DNA of 64,000 nt from Cryobacterium sp. GrIS_2_6. Lineage in GTDB: Bacteria; Actinomycetota; Actinomycetes; Actinomycetales; Microbacteriaceae. The translations under genes were made by a program, and so were the position numbers. Positions within the stretch are counted from its first letter, which is position 1. Every line of letters starts with the position of its first letter. The notes beneath the pieces are model-generated. The model ran no database searches. It was given only the letters and a program-made list of their open reading frames with translations, and was not told where the DNA came from. This document shows positions 27,512 through 34,997 of the stretch, piece after piece. The DNA lies in contig NZ_JAXCHP010000001.1 of NCBI RefSeq assembly GCF_035984545.1, positions 682,001 to 746,000 of the forward strand, given 5' to 3'.

Positions 27512-28352
27512 TGCGGCGGATCTCCTCTCGGAGGTGGTTGGTGATCTCGATGGAGAGGCGGGAAACCTCCGGGGACTCGATCCGGCGCGGACCGTTGTCC
27601 TCGATGCGCCACTCGTTCCTGATCCGACCGGGGCGGCTCGACATCAGCAGCACCCGCTGCCCGAGGCGGGCGGCCTCGCGCACGTTGTGCGTGACGAACA
27701 CGATCGTGCGGCCGGTTTCGTGCCAGACCCGTTCGAGTTCCTCGTGGAGCAGATCGCGGGTGATCGCGTCGAGGGCGGCGAAGGGCTCGTCCATCAGCAG
27801 CACCTTGCGGTCTTGCGCGAGTGATCTGGCGAGGGCGACACGCTGCCGCATGCCCCCGGAGAGCTCGTGCGGGCGCTTGTTCGCGGCATCCGCGAGGTTG
27901 ACCAGGTCGAGGAGCTCGAGGGCCTCGCCACGACGCCGGCCGTGCGGGACCCCGCGCAGCTTGAGGGCGAGTTCGACGTTGCGGCTCGCGGTGAGCCACG
28001 GGAACAGGGCAGACTCCTGGAACATGACGGCGCTCTTCCCGCTCGCGACCGTGACGGTGCCCTCCGACGGGTGTTCGAGGCCGGCGATGATGTTGAGCAG
28101 GGTCGACTTGCCGCACCCGGATGCGCCGAGCAGGCAGACGAATTCGCCCGGCTTGATCGTGAGGTTGATGTTGTCGAGCACCACGGGTCCGGCCTTGCCG
28201 AACCGCTTGGACAGTCCCTCGACCCGGATCGCGGTCTCGACGTCCGCTGCGACGACCGCGGCAGGCGCGGTGTTCGTGCTGACGCTGATGCCCTGCGGCC
28301 GGTTCCCTGAACCGTCGGTACGGTCGCGCTCTGTCACGGACACCGCGCTCAC
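27501..28352 (-). CDS. ABC transporter ATP-binding protein, SsuB/TauB type
   Basis: 283 aa ATPase of the nitrate/sulfonate import family. Walker A GASGCGKSTLLNIIAG, Q-loop FQESALFPWLT, signature LSGGMRQRVALARSL, Walker B LLMDEPFAALDAITR, H-loop VFVTHNVREA. The first ~40 residues are low-complexity before IRVEGLSKRFG. GTG at 28352 overlaps the cysN stop by four bases. Pairs with the downstream permease; ligand not determined. Confidence 0.9.
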   Translation of the reverse strand: MSAVSVTERDRTDGSGNRPQGISVSTNTAPAAVVAADVETAIRVEGLSKRFGKAGPVVLDNINLTIKPGEFVCLLGASGCGKSTLLNIIAGLEHPSEGTVTVASGKSAVMFQESALFPWLTASRNVELALKLRGVPHGRRRGEALELLDLVNLADAANKRPHELSGGMRQRVALARSLAQDRKVLLMDEPFAALDAITRDLLHEELERVWHETGRTIVFVTHNVREAARLGQRVLLMSSRPGRIRNEWRIEDNGPRRIESPEVSRLSIEITNHLREEIRRNAA

Positions 28353-29707
28353 CGTGCTCCCGAGCCGGTGACGATCCCTGCGGCGAGGGTGGCACCGTCC
28401 TGCGCGTTGATCACGAGGAACGCGCCGGACCGGCGGTTCTCGGTGAAGGTCTCGATCGGCAGCGGAGCCGCGAGCCGCAGGCCGACCTCGCCGATGTCGT
28501 TGACCTCGAGGCTGCCGGCCGGTTCGAGTTCGAGCGTGTCAAGGTTGAGGCGCCCGGTGATAGCGGCAACGAGAGCCTGGACGGTGTTCGTGCCGAACTT
28601 GACCAGGGTGCGGTCGCCCGGCCTGAGGGCCCGCGGGTCCAGCCAGAACAACGCGGCGGTGAGTTCCTTGGTCGATTCGGGCAGGGTGCCCGCTGCGCCG
28701 ATGACCGCACCGCGGGCGATGTCGAGGTCGTCGGCGAGGCGCACGGCGATCGACATCGGTGCGAACGCCTCGGTGAGTTCGACTCCGGCGAAGTCGATGC
28801 CGGTCACGACGGTCGTCGCCCCGCCCGGGGCGACGCTCACGCTGTCGCCGACCCGGACGGTGCCCGAAGCGACCTGCCCGGCGTACGCCCGGTAGTCGCG
28901 GAAGGAGTCGGCATCCTCCGGTGCGACGGCGACGGCGCCCTGGGGCCGGAGCACGAGCTGAACGGGCAGCCGGAACGCCTCGATCGCGGTCTCGACCTCG
29001 TCGACGACCGGGAGGCTTTCAAGTAGTTCGAGCAGGCTCGGCCCGTCGTACCAGGGGGTCCGCGGCGAACGGTCGACGACGTTGTCGCCGACGAGCGCGG
29101 AGACGGGCAGCACGTGCACGGCGCCGAGGCCGAGGTCGGCCGTGACGGCGCGCACCGATGCTGCGACCGCTGCGAACGCGGATTCGTCGTAGCCCTGGAG
29201 GTCGATCTTGTTGACCGCGATGATCACATGCGGCACGCGCAGCAGGGACACCACGGAGAGGTGCCGCCTGGTCTGCTCAAGCACGCCCTTGCGCGCGTCG
29301 ATGAGCATGATCACGGCGTCGGCCGTCGTGGCGCCGGTGACCATGTTGCGCGTGTACTGCACGTGCCCGGGGCAGTCGGCGAGGATGAAGGAGCGGCGCG
29401 CTGTCGCGAAGTAGCGGTACGCGACGTCGATCGTGATGCCCTGCTCGCGTTCGGCGCGGAGGCCGTCGGTGAGAAGCGCGAAGTCGATGCCGCCGTCGTC
29501 GCCGCCGAAGCCGCGCTCCGTGGACGTTCGGGTGACGGACTCGAGCTGGTCGGCGAGGATCGCCTTCGAGTCGTGCAGGAGACGCCCGACGAGGGTCGAC
29601 TTGCCGTCGTCGACGGAGCCGGCGGTCGCGAACCGGAACAGGGTTCCCGGGGCGTCTGCGCCGTCGTGGGTGCCGGCATCCGCCGGGGTGAGGAGTGCCT
29701 GAGTCAT
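28349..29707 (-). CDS. cysN: sulfate adenylyltransferase large (GTPase) subunit
   Basis: GTP-hydrolysing subunit of the heterodimeric ATP sulfurylase; drives APS formation by CysD. 452 aa. G1 is ATAGSVDDGKSTLVGRLL, G3 DCPGHVQYTRNM, G4 NKID, with the EF-Tu-like GITIDVAYRYFAT switch region. It ends after the beta-barrel domains and has no fused CysC kinase domain. ATG at 29707 shares one base with the cysD stop (TGATG). Confidence 0.95.
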   Translation of the reverse strand: MTQALLTPADAGTHDGADAPGTLFRFATAGSVDDGKSTLVGRLLHDSKAILADQLESVTRTSTERGFGGDDGGIDFALLTDGLRAEREQGITIDVAYRYFATARRSFILADCPGHVQYTRNMVTGATTADAVIMLIDARKGVLEQTRRHLSVVSLLRVPHVIIAVNKIDLQGYDESAFAAVAASVRAVTADLGLGAVHVLPVSALVGDNVVDRSPRTPWYDGPSLLELLESLPVVDEVETAIEAFRLPVQLVLRPQGAVAVAPEDADSFRDYRAYAGQVASGTVRVGDSVSVAPGGATTVVTGIDFAGVELTEAFAPMSIAVRLADDLDIARGAVIGAAGTLPESTKELTAALFWLDPRALRPGDRTLVKFGTNTVQALVAAITGRLNLDTLELEPAGSLEVNDIGEVGLRLAAPLPIETFTENRRSGAFLVINAQDGATLAAGIVTGSGAR

Positions 29708-30681
29708 CAGAAGTACCCGTCCTTCTTGCGGTCTTCCATGGCCGCTTCGGAGATGCGGTCGTCGGCGCGCGTCGCGCCGCGTTCGGTGATGGTGGAGAGG
29801 GCGATCTCGCGCACGACGGCGGCGACGGATGCGGCGTCCGATTCGACGGCGCCGGTGCAGCTCATGTCGCCGACCGTGCGGTAGCGGACGGTGCGGGTCT
29901 CGACTGCTTCGCCGGGGCGGGGCTCGGAGACGGGGCCGATCGCCCGCCACATGCCGTCGCGGCGGAAGACCTCGCGCTCGTGGGCGTAGTACAGCGGCGG
30001 CAGTTCGATGCCCTCGCGTTCGATGTAGCGCCAGATATTGTACTCCGTCCAGTTGCTGATCGGAAATGCGCGCACGTGCTGGCCGACCGTGTGACGGCCG
30101 TTGTAGAGGTTCCAGAGTTCGGGGCGCTGGTTGCGGGGATCCCACTGGCCGAATTCGTCGCGGAGCGAGAGGATGCGCTCCTTCGCGCGGGCCTTGTCCT
30201 CGTCGCGGCGGGCGCCGCCGAAGACCGCGTCGTGGCGGCCTGCCGCGATCCCGTCGAGGAGCGGGAGGGTCTGAAGCGGGTTGCGGGTGCCGTCGGCGCG
30301 CTCCTGCAGGCGGCCGTCGTCGATGTAGTCCTGAACCTTCCAGGCGGTAAGGCGGAGGCCGAGGCGGGCGACCGTCGCGTCCCGGAACGCGAGGACCTCA
30401 GGGAAGTTGTGGCCGGTGTCCACGTGCAACAGCCCGAACGGCACCTTGCCAGGCCAGAAGGCCTTCGCGGCGAGGTGCAGCACGACGACGGAGTCCTTGC
30501 CGCCGGAGAACAGCAGGACGGGACGCTCGAATTCGGCGACGACTTCACGGATGATGTGGATCGCCTCGCTCTCGAGCACGTCGAGCTGGGAGAGCCGGTG
30601 GCTCCCGGCCGCCCGCACGGTTGTCGTGGCGGTCGTGGCGGTCGTGGCGGTTGTGACGGCGTTCACTCGTGGAGCCCGCAT
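29707..30681 (-). CDS. cysD: sulfate adenylyltransferase small subunit
   Basis: Catalytic ATP-pyrophosphatase subunit that makes adenosine phosphosulfate. 324 aa. PP-loop LLFSGGKDSVVVLHLAAKAF; HVDTGHNFPEVL; GGARRDEDKARAKERILSLR; FPISNWTEYNIWRYI; C-terminal TERGATRADDR and KKDGYF. The N-terminus before LSQLDVLESEAIHI is a Thr/Ala repeat (TTATTATTATTT) encoded by a 9-bp tandem repeat, absent from typical members. Its start lies within the end of cysH, so the two overlap by about 19 nt. Confidence 0.95.
   Translation of the reverse strand: MRAPRVNAVTTATTATTATTTVRAAGSHRLSQLDVLESEAIHIIREVVAEFERPVLLFSGGKDSVVVLHLAAKAFWPGKVPFGLLHVDTGHNFPEVLAFRDATVARLGLRLTAWKVQDYIDDGRLQERADGTRNPLQTLPLLDGIAAGRHDAVFGGARRDEDKARAKERILSLRDEFGQWDPRNQRPELWNLYNGRHTVGQHVRAFPISNWTEYNIWRYIEREGIELPPLYYAHEREVFRRDGMWRAIGPVSEPRPGEAVETRTVRYRTVGDMSCTGAVESDAASVAAVVREIALSTITERGATRADDRISEAAMEDRKKDGYF
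30623..30658. repeat. 9-bp tandem repeat in the cysD 5' end
   Basis: Three exact copies of GTCGTGGCG on the plus strand (30623-30649) and a fourth degenerate copy (30650-30658). On the coding strand it adds Ala-Thr-Thr triplets without a frame change. Copy-number change would alter only the protein's N-terminus. Confidence 0.85.
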
Positions 30682-31418
30682 TCTGTCTTAGCCAGGTTCG
30701 CCCAGCGTCCGGATCGGGGATCGTCGCCCGCGGCGACGGGCTTCGTGCACGGCGCGCAGCCGATGGAGGGGTACCCCTGCTCGAGCAGCGGGTTCACCGG
30801 AACCTGGTGGTAGCCGGCGTAGTCGAGGATGTCGTCGAAGCTCCATGCCGCGAGCGGGTTGACCTTGACGAGGCCGTTGCGCTCGTCCCAGGTCACGAGC
30901 GGGGTGTTCGCCCGGGTCGGTGCCTCGTCGCGGCGCACGCCGGTGAACCAGAGTTCGTAGCCGGTGAGCGAGCGCTGCAGGGGTTCGACCTTGCGCATCG
31001 CGCAGCAGAGGTTCGGGTCGCGGCTGAAGAGTTCCGCGCCGTGCTCGGCGTCCTGCTCCGGGACGGTCTTCGCGGGGAGCACGTCGACGATCCGCACCGG
31101 GAGGAGCCGGGCGACGGTGTCGCGGGTCTCGTAGGTCTCCGCGAAGTGGTACCCGGTGTCGAGGAAGAGCACGTCCACGCCGGGCAGCTGCGCGGCGACG
31201 ACGTGCGGAAGCACGGCGTCGGCCATCGAGCACGCGACGGCGACGTGGGCGATGGGGAAGTTCGCCGCGACCCAGGCGACGACCTCGGCGTAGCCGGCCT
31301 CGCCGAGTTCTGCAGCACCGCGGGCGGCGATCGCTTTCAACTCCTCAGCATTGCGGCGGGGTGGGATGGTGATCGCAGGTGCGTCGGGTGCTGCGGTTCC
31401 GGTGCAGATGTCACTCAC
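30663..31418 (-). CDS. cysH: assimilatory adenylylsulfate (APS) reductase
   Basis: Reduces APS to sulfite using thioredoxin-type electrons. 251 aa. LFLDTGYHFAETYETRD is the PP-loop-fold substrate region. A cysteine pair (NLCCAMRKVEPL) and a later CAPCTKPV give the CC...CxxC set that binds a 4Fe-4S cluster in APS reductases; KTECGLHE at the end holds the catalytic Cys. These residues, and the lack of an APS kinase gene in the operon, favour APS over PAPS as substrate. GTG at 31418 overlaps the sir stop by four bases. Confidence 0.93.
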   Translation of the reverse strand: MSDICTGTAAPDAPAITIPPRRNAEELKAIAARGAAELGEAGYAEVVAWVAANFPIAHVAVACSMADAVLPHVVAAQLPGVDVLFLDTGYHFAETYETRDTVARLLPVRIVDVLPAKTVPEQDAEHGAELFSRDPNLCCAMRKVEPLQRSLTGYELWFTGVRRDEAPTRANTPLVTWDERNGLVKVNPLAAWSFDDILDYAGYHQVPVNPLLEQGYPSIGCAPCTKPVAAGDDPRSGRWANLAKTECGLHE

Positions 31419-33124
31419 TGCAGGGCCTCTTCGTCGGCTCGGTGTGCCCAGACGGCAAAGGTCTCGGTCTCGGCGCGGTCGGCGAGGAAGCGGAGCACAA
31501 TGCGTTCGACGTAGTCGGCGATGTCGTCAGCGGTCACCTTGAGGCCGCGGACTGTGCGGCCGAGGCCGGCCTCCTCGCGGTCGTACGACGCGAGGCCGCC
31601 GCCGAGGTGCACCTGGAAGCCGGGGACCTGGCCGCCGTTCCCATCGGGGAGGAGCTGGCCCTTGAGCCCGATGTCCGCCGTTTGGATTCGGGCACAGGAG
31701 TTCGGGCAGCCATTGACGTGCAGGCTGATCGGCTGGGGGACGTCGATGGACGCGAGCCGCTTCTCGAGCTCGAGCACGGCATCCGTCGCCGACTTCTTGG
31801 TCTCGACGATAGCGAGCTTGCAATACTCGATGCCCGTGCAGGCGATCGTCGACCGGCGGAACAGGCTCGGGCGCGCTGCGAGGCCGATCTCGTCGAGGGC
31901 CACGATCAGGGATTCGACGTTCTCCTCCGGGATGTCGAGGAGCACGAGCTTCTGGTGCGGGGTCGTGCGCAACCTGGTCGAGCCGTTCGCCTCGAGCAGG
32001 TCGGCGAGGCTCAGCAGGGTCGGGCCGGAGACGCGGCCGACGAACGGGGTGACACCGATGTAGTAGCGGCCGTCAGTCTGCTTGTGCACGCCGACGTGGT
32101 CGCCTGCGCGGGTGGGCGGCGGGGCGGCCGGGCCGTCGGGCAGCGATGAATCGAGGAACTCGTCCTCGAGGATCCGGCGGAACTTCTCGGGTCCCCAATC
32201 GGCGAGCAGGAACTTGAGGCGGGCCTTGTTGCGCAGGCGCCGGTAGCCGTAGTCGCGGAACAGGCTCGCGACGCCGTGCCAGACCTCGGCGACGCGGTCG
32301 GGAGTGATGAAGACGCCGAGCCGTTCGGCGAGGCGTGGGGCGGTGGAGAGGCCCCCGCCGACCCAGAGGTCGAAGCCGACGCCGAGTTCGGGGTGCTCGA
32401 CCGCGACGTAGGAGATGTCGTTGATCTCGTGCACGACGTCCTGGCTGGGACTTCCGGTGATGGCCGTCTTGAACTTCCGCGGCAGGTTCGCGAGGCTCTC
32501 GTCGCCGATATAGCGTGCGGTGATGTCGGTGATCAGCCCGCTCGGGTCGATCAGTTCGTCCGCGGCGATGCCGGCGACGGGGGAGCCCAGGATGACGCGC
32601 GGCACGTCGCCGCAGGCCTCCGTGGTCTGCAGCCCGACCGCTTCGAGGCGGCTCCAGATCTCGGGGACGTCCTCGATCCGGATCCAGTGCAGCTGGATGT
32701 TCTGCCGGTCGGTGAGGTCGGCGGAGTCGCGGCCGAATTCATGGGAGATCTCGCCGATGACCCGGAGCTGGGTGGTCGTGAGCTGGCCGCCGTCGATGCG
32801 CACCCGCAACATGAAGTACTTGTCTTCGAGCTCGTGCGGCTCGAGGGTCGCGGTCTTGCCGCCATCGATACCGGGCTTCCGCTGCGTGTAGAGTCCCCAC
32901 CAGCGCATCCGGCCGTGCAGGTCGGTCCCCTCGATCGAATCGAATCCCTGCTTCGAGTAGATGTTCTCGACCCGCTCGCGGACGCTCAGGCCGCCGTCCT
33001 CCTGCTTCCAGACTTCGTTGCCATTGAGGGGGGCGGTTCCGTCCACCTTCCACTGGCCGTTGGGACGGGCGGCCTGGCGGTGGGGTCTGGCCGGCGTGGC
33101 CGCTTCGGTCTGGTTCGGTGACAC
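31415..33124 (-). CDS. sir: ferredoxin-dependent sulfite reductase
   Basis: 569 aa siroheme/4Fe-4S enzyme reducing sulfite to sulfide. Cluster ligands are in CTGIEYC and CPNSC, the C-x5-C and C-x3-C pairs of the family. GRDSADLTDRQNIQLHW, ACGDVPRVILGSP and GTDLHGRMRWWGLYTQRKPG (20 residues) mark the actinobacterial NirA/Sir branch. Sequence alone cannot fully exclude nitrite reductase, but cysH, cysD and cysN directly downstream make sulfite the likely substrate. GTG at 33124 has a strong GAAGGAGG five bases upstream. First gene of the nine-gene operon. Confidence 0.92.
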   Translation of the reverse strand: MSPNQTEAATPARPHRQAARPNGQWKVDGTAPLNGNEVWKQEDGGLSVRERVENIYSKQGFDSIEGTDLHGRMRWWGLYTQRKPGIDGGKTATLEPHELEDKYFMLRVRIDGGQLTTTQLRVIGEISHEFGRDSADLTDRQNIQLHWIRIEDVPEIWSRLEAVGLQTTEACGDVPRVILGSPVAGIAADELIDPSGLITDITARYIGDESLANLPRKFKTAITGSPSQDVVHEINDISYVAVEHPELGVGFDLWVGGGLSTAPRLAERLGVFITPDRVAEVWHGVASLFRDYGYRRLRNKARLKFLLADWGPEKFRRILEDEFLDSSLPDGPAAPPPTRAGDHVGVHKQTDGRYYIGVTPFVGRVSGPTLLSLADLLEANGSTRLRTTPHQKLVLLDIPEENVESLIVALDEIGLAARPSLFRRSTIACTGIEYCKLAIVETKKSATDAVLELEKRLASIDVPQPISLHVNGCPNSCARIQTADIGLKGQLLPDGNGGQVPGFQVHLGGGLASYDREEAGLGRTVRGLKVTADDIADYVERIVLRFLADRAETETFAVWAHRADEEALQ

Positions 33125-33190
33125 GGGATCCTCCTTCGGCGCCGGCGAAGCGTGAACAATAGTGCAGCGTGAGCCGGGGTGCGTTGGAAG

Positions 33191-33236
33191 AATCTATCGA
33201 GAATGAGGTGGTATCACTCGTGTGTGTCGTAACGAC
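33191..33236 (-). promoter_or_regulatory. candidate promoter and operator of the sulfur operon
   Basis: Reading the minus strand, TAGATT (33196-33191) is a plausible -10 box with a start near 33184 and a leader of about 60 nt. An 11-bp inverted repeat GTCGTaACGAC (33226-33236) is centred at about -47, where an activator could bind. No regulator gene is in the window. A second, weaker box TATTGT exists nearer the gene. Confidence 0.35.
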
Positions 33237-33360
33237 CAGTCACGCACCGTAGCAGAGCGTCACACGGATGCGTCGGGCGGTATCCGCTCCTATAGTGTCG
33301 GTCGTTGCCGTGACGGCCCCTGTCCTGTTCTGGTCCCTGTCCGCTGTCGGAGGTTTGGCA

Positions 33361-33366
33361 TAGTCT
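33361..33366 (+). promoter_or_regulatory. -10 box of the RibD-like reductase gene
   Basis: TAGTCT, last base seven nt before ATG 33373; predicts a leaderless transcript divergent from the sulfur operon. Confidence 0.55.
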
Positions 33367-33372
33367 CGCCCC

Positions 33373-33927
33373 ATGACCCAGGTGATCTACAACACGGCGA
33401 CCTCGTTCACGGGCTTCATCACGGACGAGTCGAATTCGCTGAGCTGGCTCTTCGCGGTCGACACGGCGGGACTCGAAGACCAGGACCTTTTTCTCGCCGG
33501 CATCGGCGTTGTCGTGGAGGGCTCCACGACGTACGAATGGGTGCTGCGTGAGGAGGAGCTGCTCGCCAATCCGCACAAGTGGCGGGAGTTCTACGGCGAC
33601 CGGCCGACGTTCGTCTTCACCTCGCGCGACCTGCCGACGCCGGACGGGGCCGACGTGCGTTTTGTGCGCGGGAACGTCGCTGCGGCCCTGCCGGCGATTC
33701 TCGCCGCTGCGGGGGAGAAAGACGTGTGGGTGGTCGGTGGGGGCGACCTTGCCGGCCAGTTCCTCGATGCCGACGCCCTCGACACGATCATCCTCTCGGT
33801 GGCGCCGGTCGCCCTGCCCGGTGGGGCCCCGCTGCTGCCCAGGAGGGTGGAGTCCGACCGCCTCGAGCTCGTGAGTGCGACGGCCCAGGGCCAGTTCGCG
33901 ACCCTCACCTATCGCTTGCGCCGTTAG
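33373..33927 (+). CDS. dihydrofolate reductase / RibD C-terminal family protein
   Basis: 184 aa. Fold features of the RibD_C/DHFR-like superfamily: NTATSFTGFITDESNSLSW at the start, IGVVVEGSTTYEWV, FVFTSRDLP, KDVWVVGGGDLAGQFLDADALD (key GGG), and LPGGAPLLPRR. Members are usually stand-alone NADPH-dependent reductases of unknown substrate, not the folate enzyme itself. No nearby riboflavin or folate gene helps. Confidence 0.82.
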   Translation: MTQVIYNTATSFTGFITDESNSLSWLFAVDTAGLEDQDLFLAGIGVVVEGSTTYEWVLREEELLANPHKWREFYGDRPTFVFTSRDLPTPDGADVRFVRGNVAAALPAILAAAGEKDVWVVGGGDLAGQFLDADALDTIILSVAPVALPGGAPLLPRRVESDRLELVSATAQGQFATLTYRLRR

Positions 33928-34109
33928 CCGCGTCTCGCCGGCGCCGCTGCTGTTCCGCGCCGCTGACCGCCGCGCCTGTTTCCGCAGGCCGCACCCTAAA
34001 CGGCGGGCGCCGCCTGCAGAACCCGGCGCGGCGGCGAACGACTGTCCCCGGCGCGGGGTCTCCATCCCGCGCGCTCGCCGACCCAGTGCGTCCCCTTCAG
34101 TGCAGACGG

Positions 34110-34856
34110 TCAGTCGGCGGCGGCGGCGGTGGTGGTGGTGAGTGCGTTGCGATAGCGGTCGGTGACGAGGGAGACGAGAAGCGGGCTCGCCGGTTCTGTG
34201 GGCAGGAGCAGGGGCGCCGTGACGACATCCGCTCCTGCCTTCTCGACCAGCCGTTGGAAGAAGCCAGGGGCCAGCAGGTAACTGCTCACCACGACCCGAC
34301 TGCCGGGCCGCAGGATCCGCTCGATCGTGATGGCGCACGCGAGGCGTGGGCGCGCGGCGGACAGGAAGCCGAGGGCGACGTGGCGTCCTGCGGCGAGGGA
34401 CAGCCGCTCGGCGACGACGCGGCACGCGGCGACCGCGCGGGCGTCGCTTGAGCCCGCGACCGCGATCACGAGGGAATCGCGGGCGTCGAGTGCGACCTCG
34501 TCGAGTCGCTCGCGGAGGAGTTCGATGAGCCGGTCGTCGGGTCCGAGCGCCTCGGTCAGGGTGACCGAACGCCCGGATGCCCCGGTCTCGCCGGCAACGG
34601 CATCGGTCAGATCGACGTACACGTGGTACCCGGCAGAGAGCAGCAGCGGGACCACGACGGCCGGCACACCGGCGGGGAGTGCGGCCAGAGTTGAGGGGGC
34701 GTCTGGCTGCTGGACGTCGACGTAGCCGAGGGCGGTCAGCAGCTCGGGTTCCGCCACGGTCACGGCGGCCATGAGCCCGGCGACGGCCGCCTGCCCGGCC
34801 GCGGACGAGGTGCCGTGGGCGATGCCGACGAGGGCGGGAGTGGTAGAGGGCGTCAC
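34110..34856 (-). CDS. sirohydrochlorin chelatase (CbiX-like)
   Basis: 248 aa. N-terminal PALVGIAHGTSS (metal-binding His), middle PLLLSAGYHVYVDL with the second His, and a second half repeating the fold (VIAVAGSSDARAVAAC; VVVSSYLLAPGFF), as in long CbiX/SirB proteins. It probably inserts iron into sirohydrochlorin, completing siroheme for the sulfite reductase, though cobalt chelation for B12 is the alternative. GTG at 34856 lies seven bases from the minus-strand box CAGAAT (34868-34863). The C-terminus ends in a Thr/Ala run from triplet repeats. Faces the sulfur operon in the same direction. Confidence 0.82.
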   Translation of the reverse strand: MTPSTTPALVGIAHGTSSAAGQAAVAGLMAAVTVAEPELLTALGYVDVQQPDAPSTLAALPAGVPAVVVPLLLSAGYHVYVDLTDAVAGETGASGRSVTLTEALGPDDRLIELLRERLDEVALDARDSLVIAVAGSSDARAVAACRVVAERLSLAAGRHVALGFLSAARPRLACAITIERILRPGSRVVVSSYLLAPGFFQRLVEKAGADVVTAPLLLPTEPASPLLVSLVTDRYRNALTTTTAAAAD

Positions 34857-34862
34857 CCCTCT

Positions 34863-34868
34863 ATTCTG
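34863..34868 (-). promoter_or_regulatory. -10 box of the chelatase gene
   Basis: CAGAAT on the minus strand; its last base is seven nt from the GTG at 34856. The same geometry as the other leaderless candidates, with C in place of the first T. Confidence 0.4.
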
Positions 34869-34997
34869 CACGGGCGCGTGCGAGCGCGCCTGCCTGATTA
34901 GATCCGAAGGTGTTCAGTTGCGAGCACCGTCCTGTTGATGATTGGACGGTATTCGGGCGGTAGGGGCCACCGACGGTCCTCCGACCCTGTGCTCGGG

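Noticed and set aside
31415..33124. Assignment of sir as nitrite reductase
   Set aside because: The motifs fit both, but the cysH, cysD and cysN neighbours favour sulfite.
33125..33190. SAM or cobalamin riboswitch before sir
   Set aside because: The leader is too short and none of the conserved riboswitch cores could be seen.
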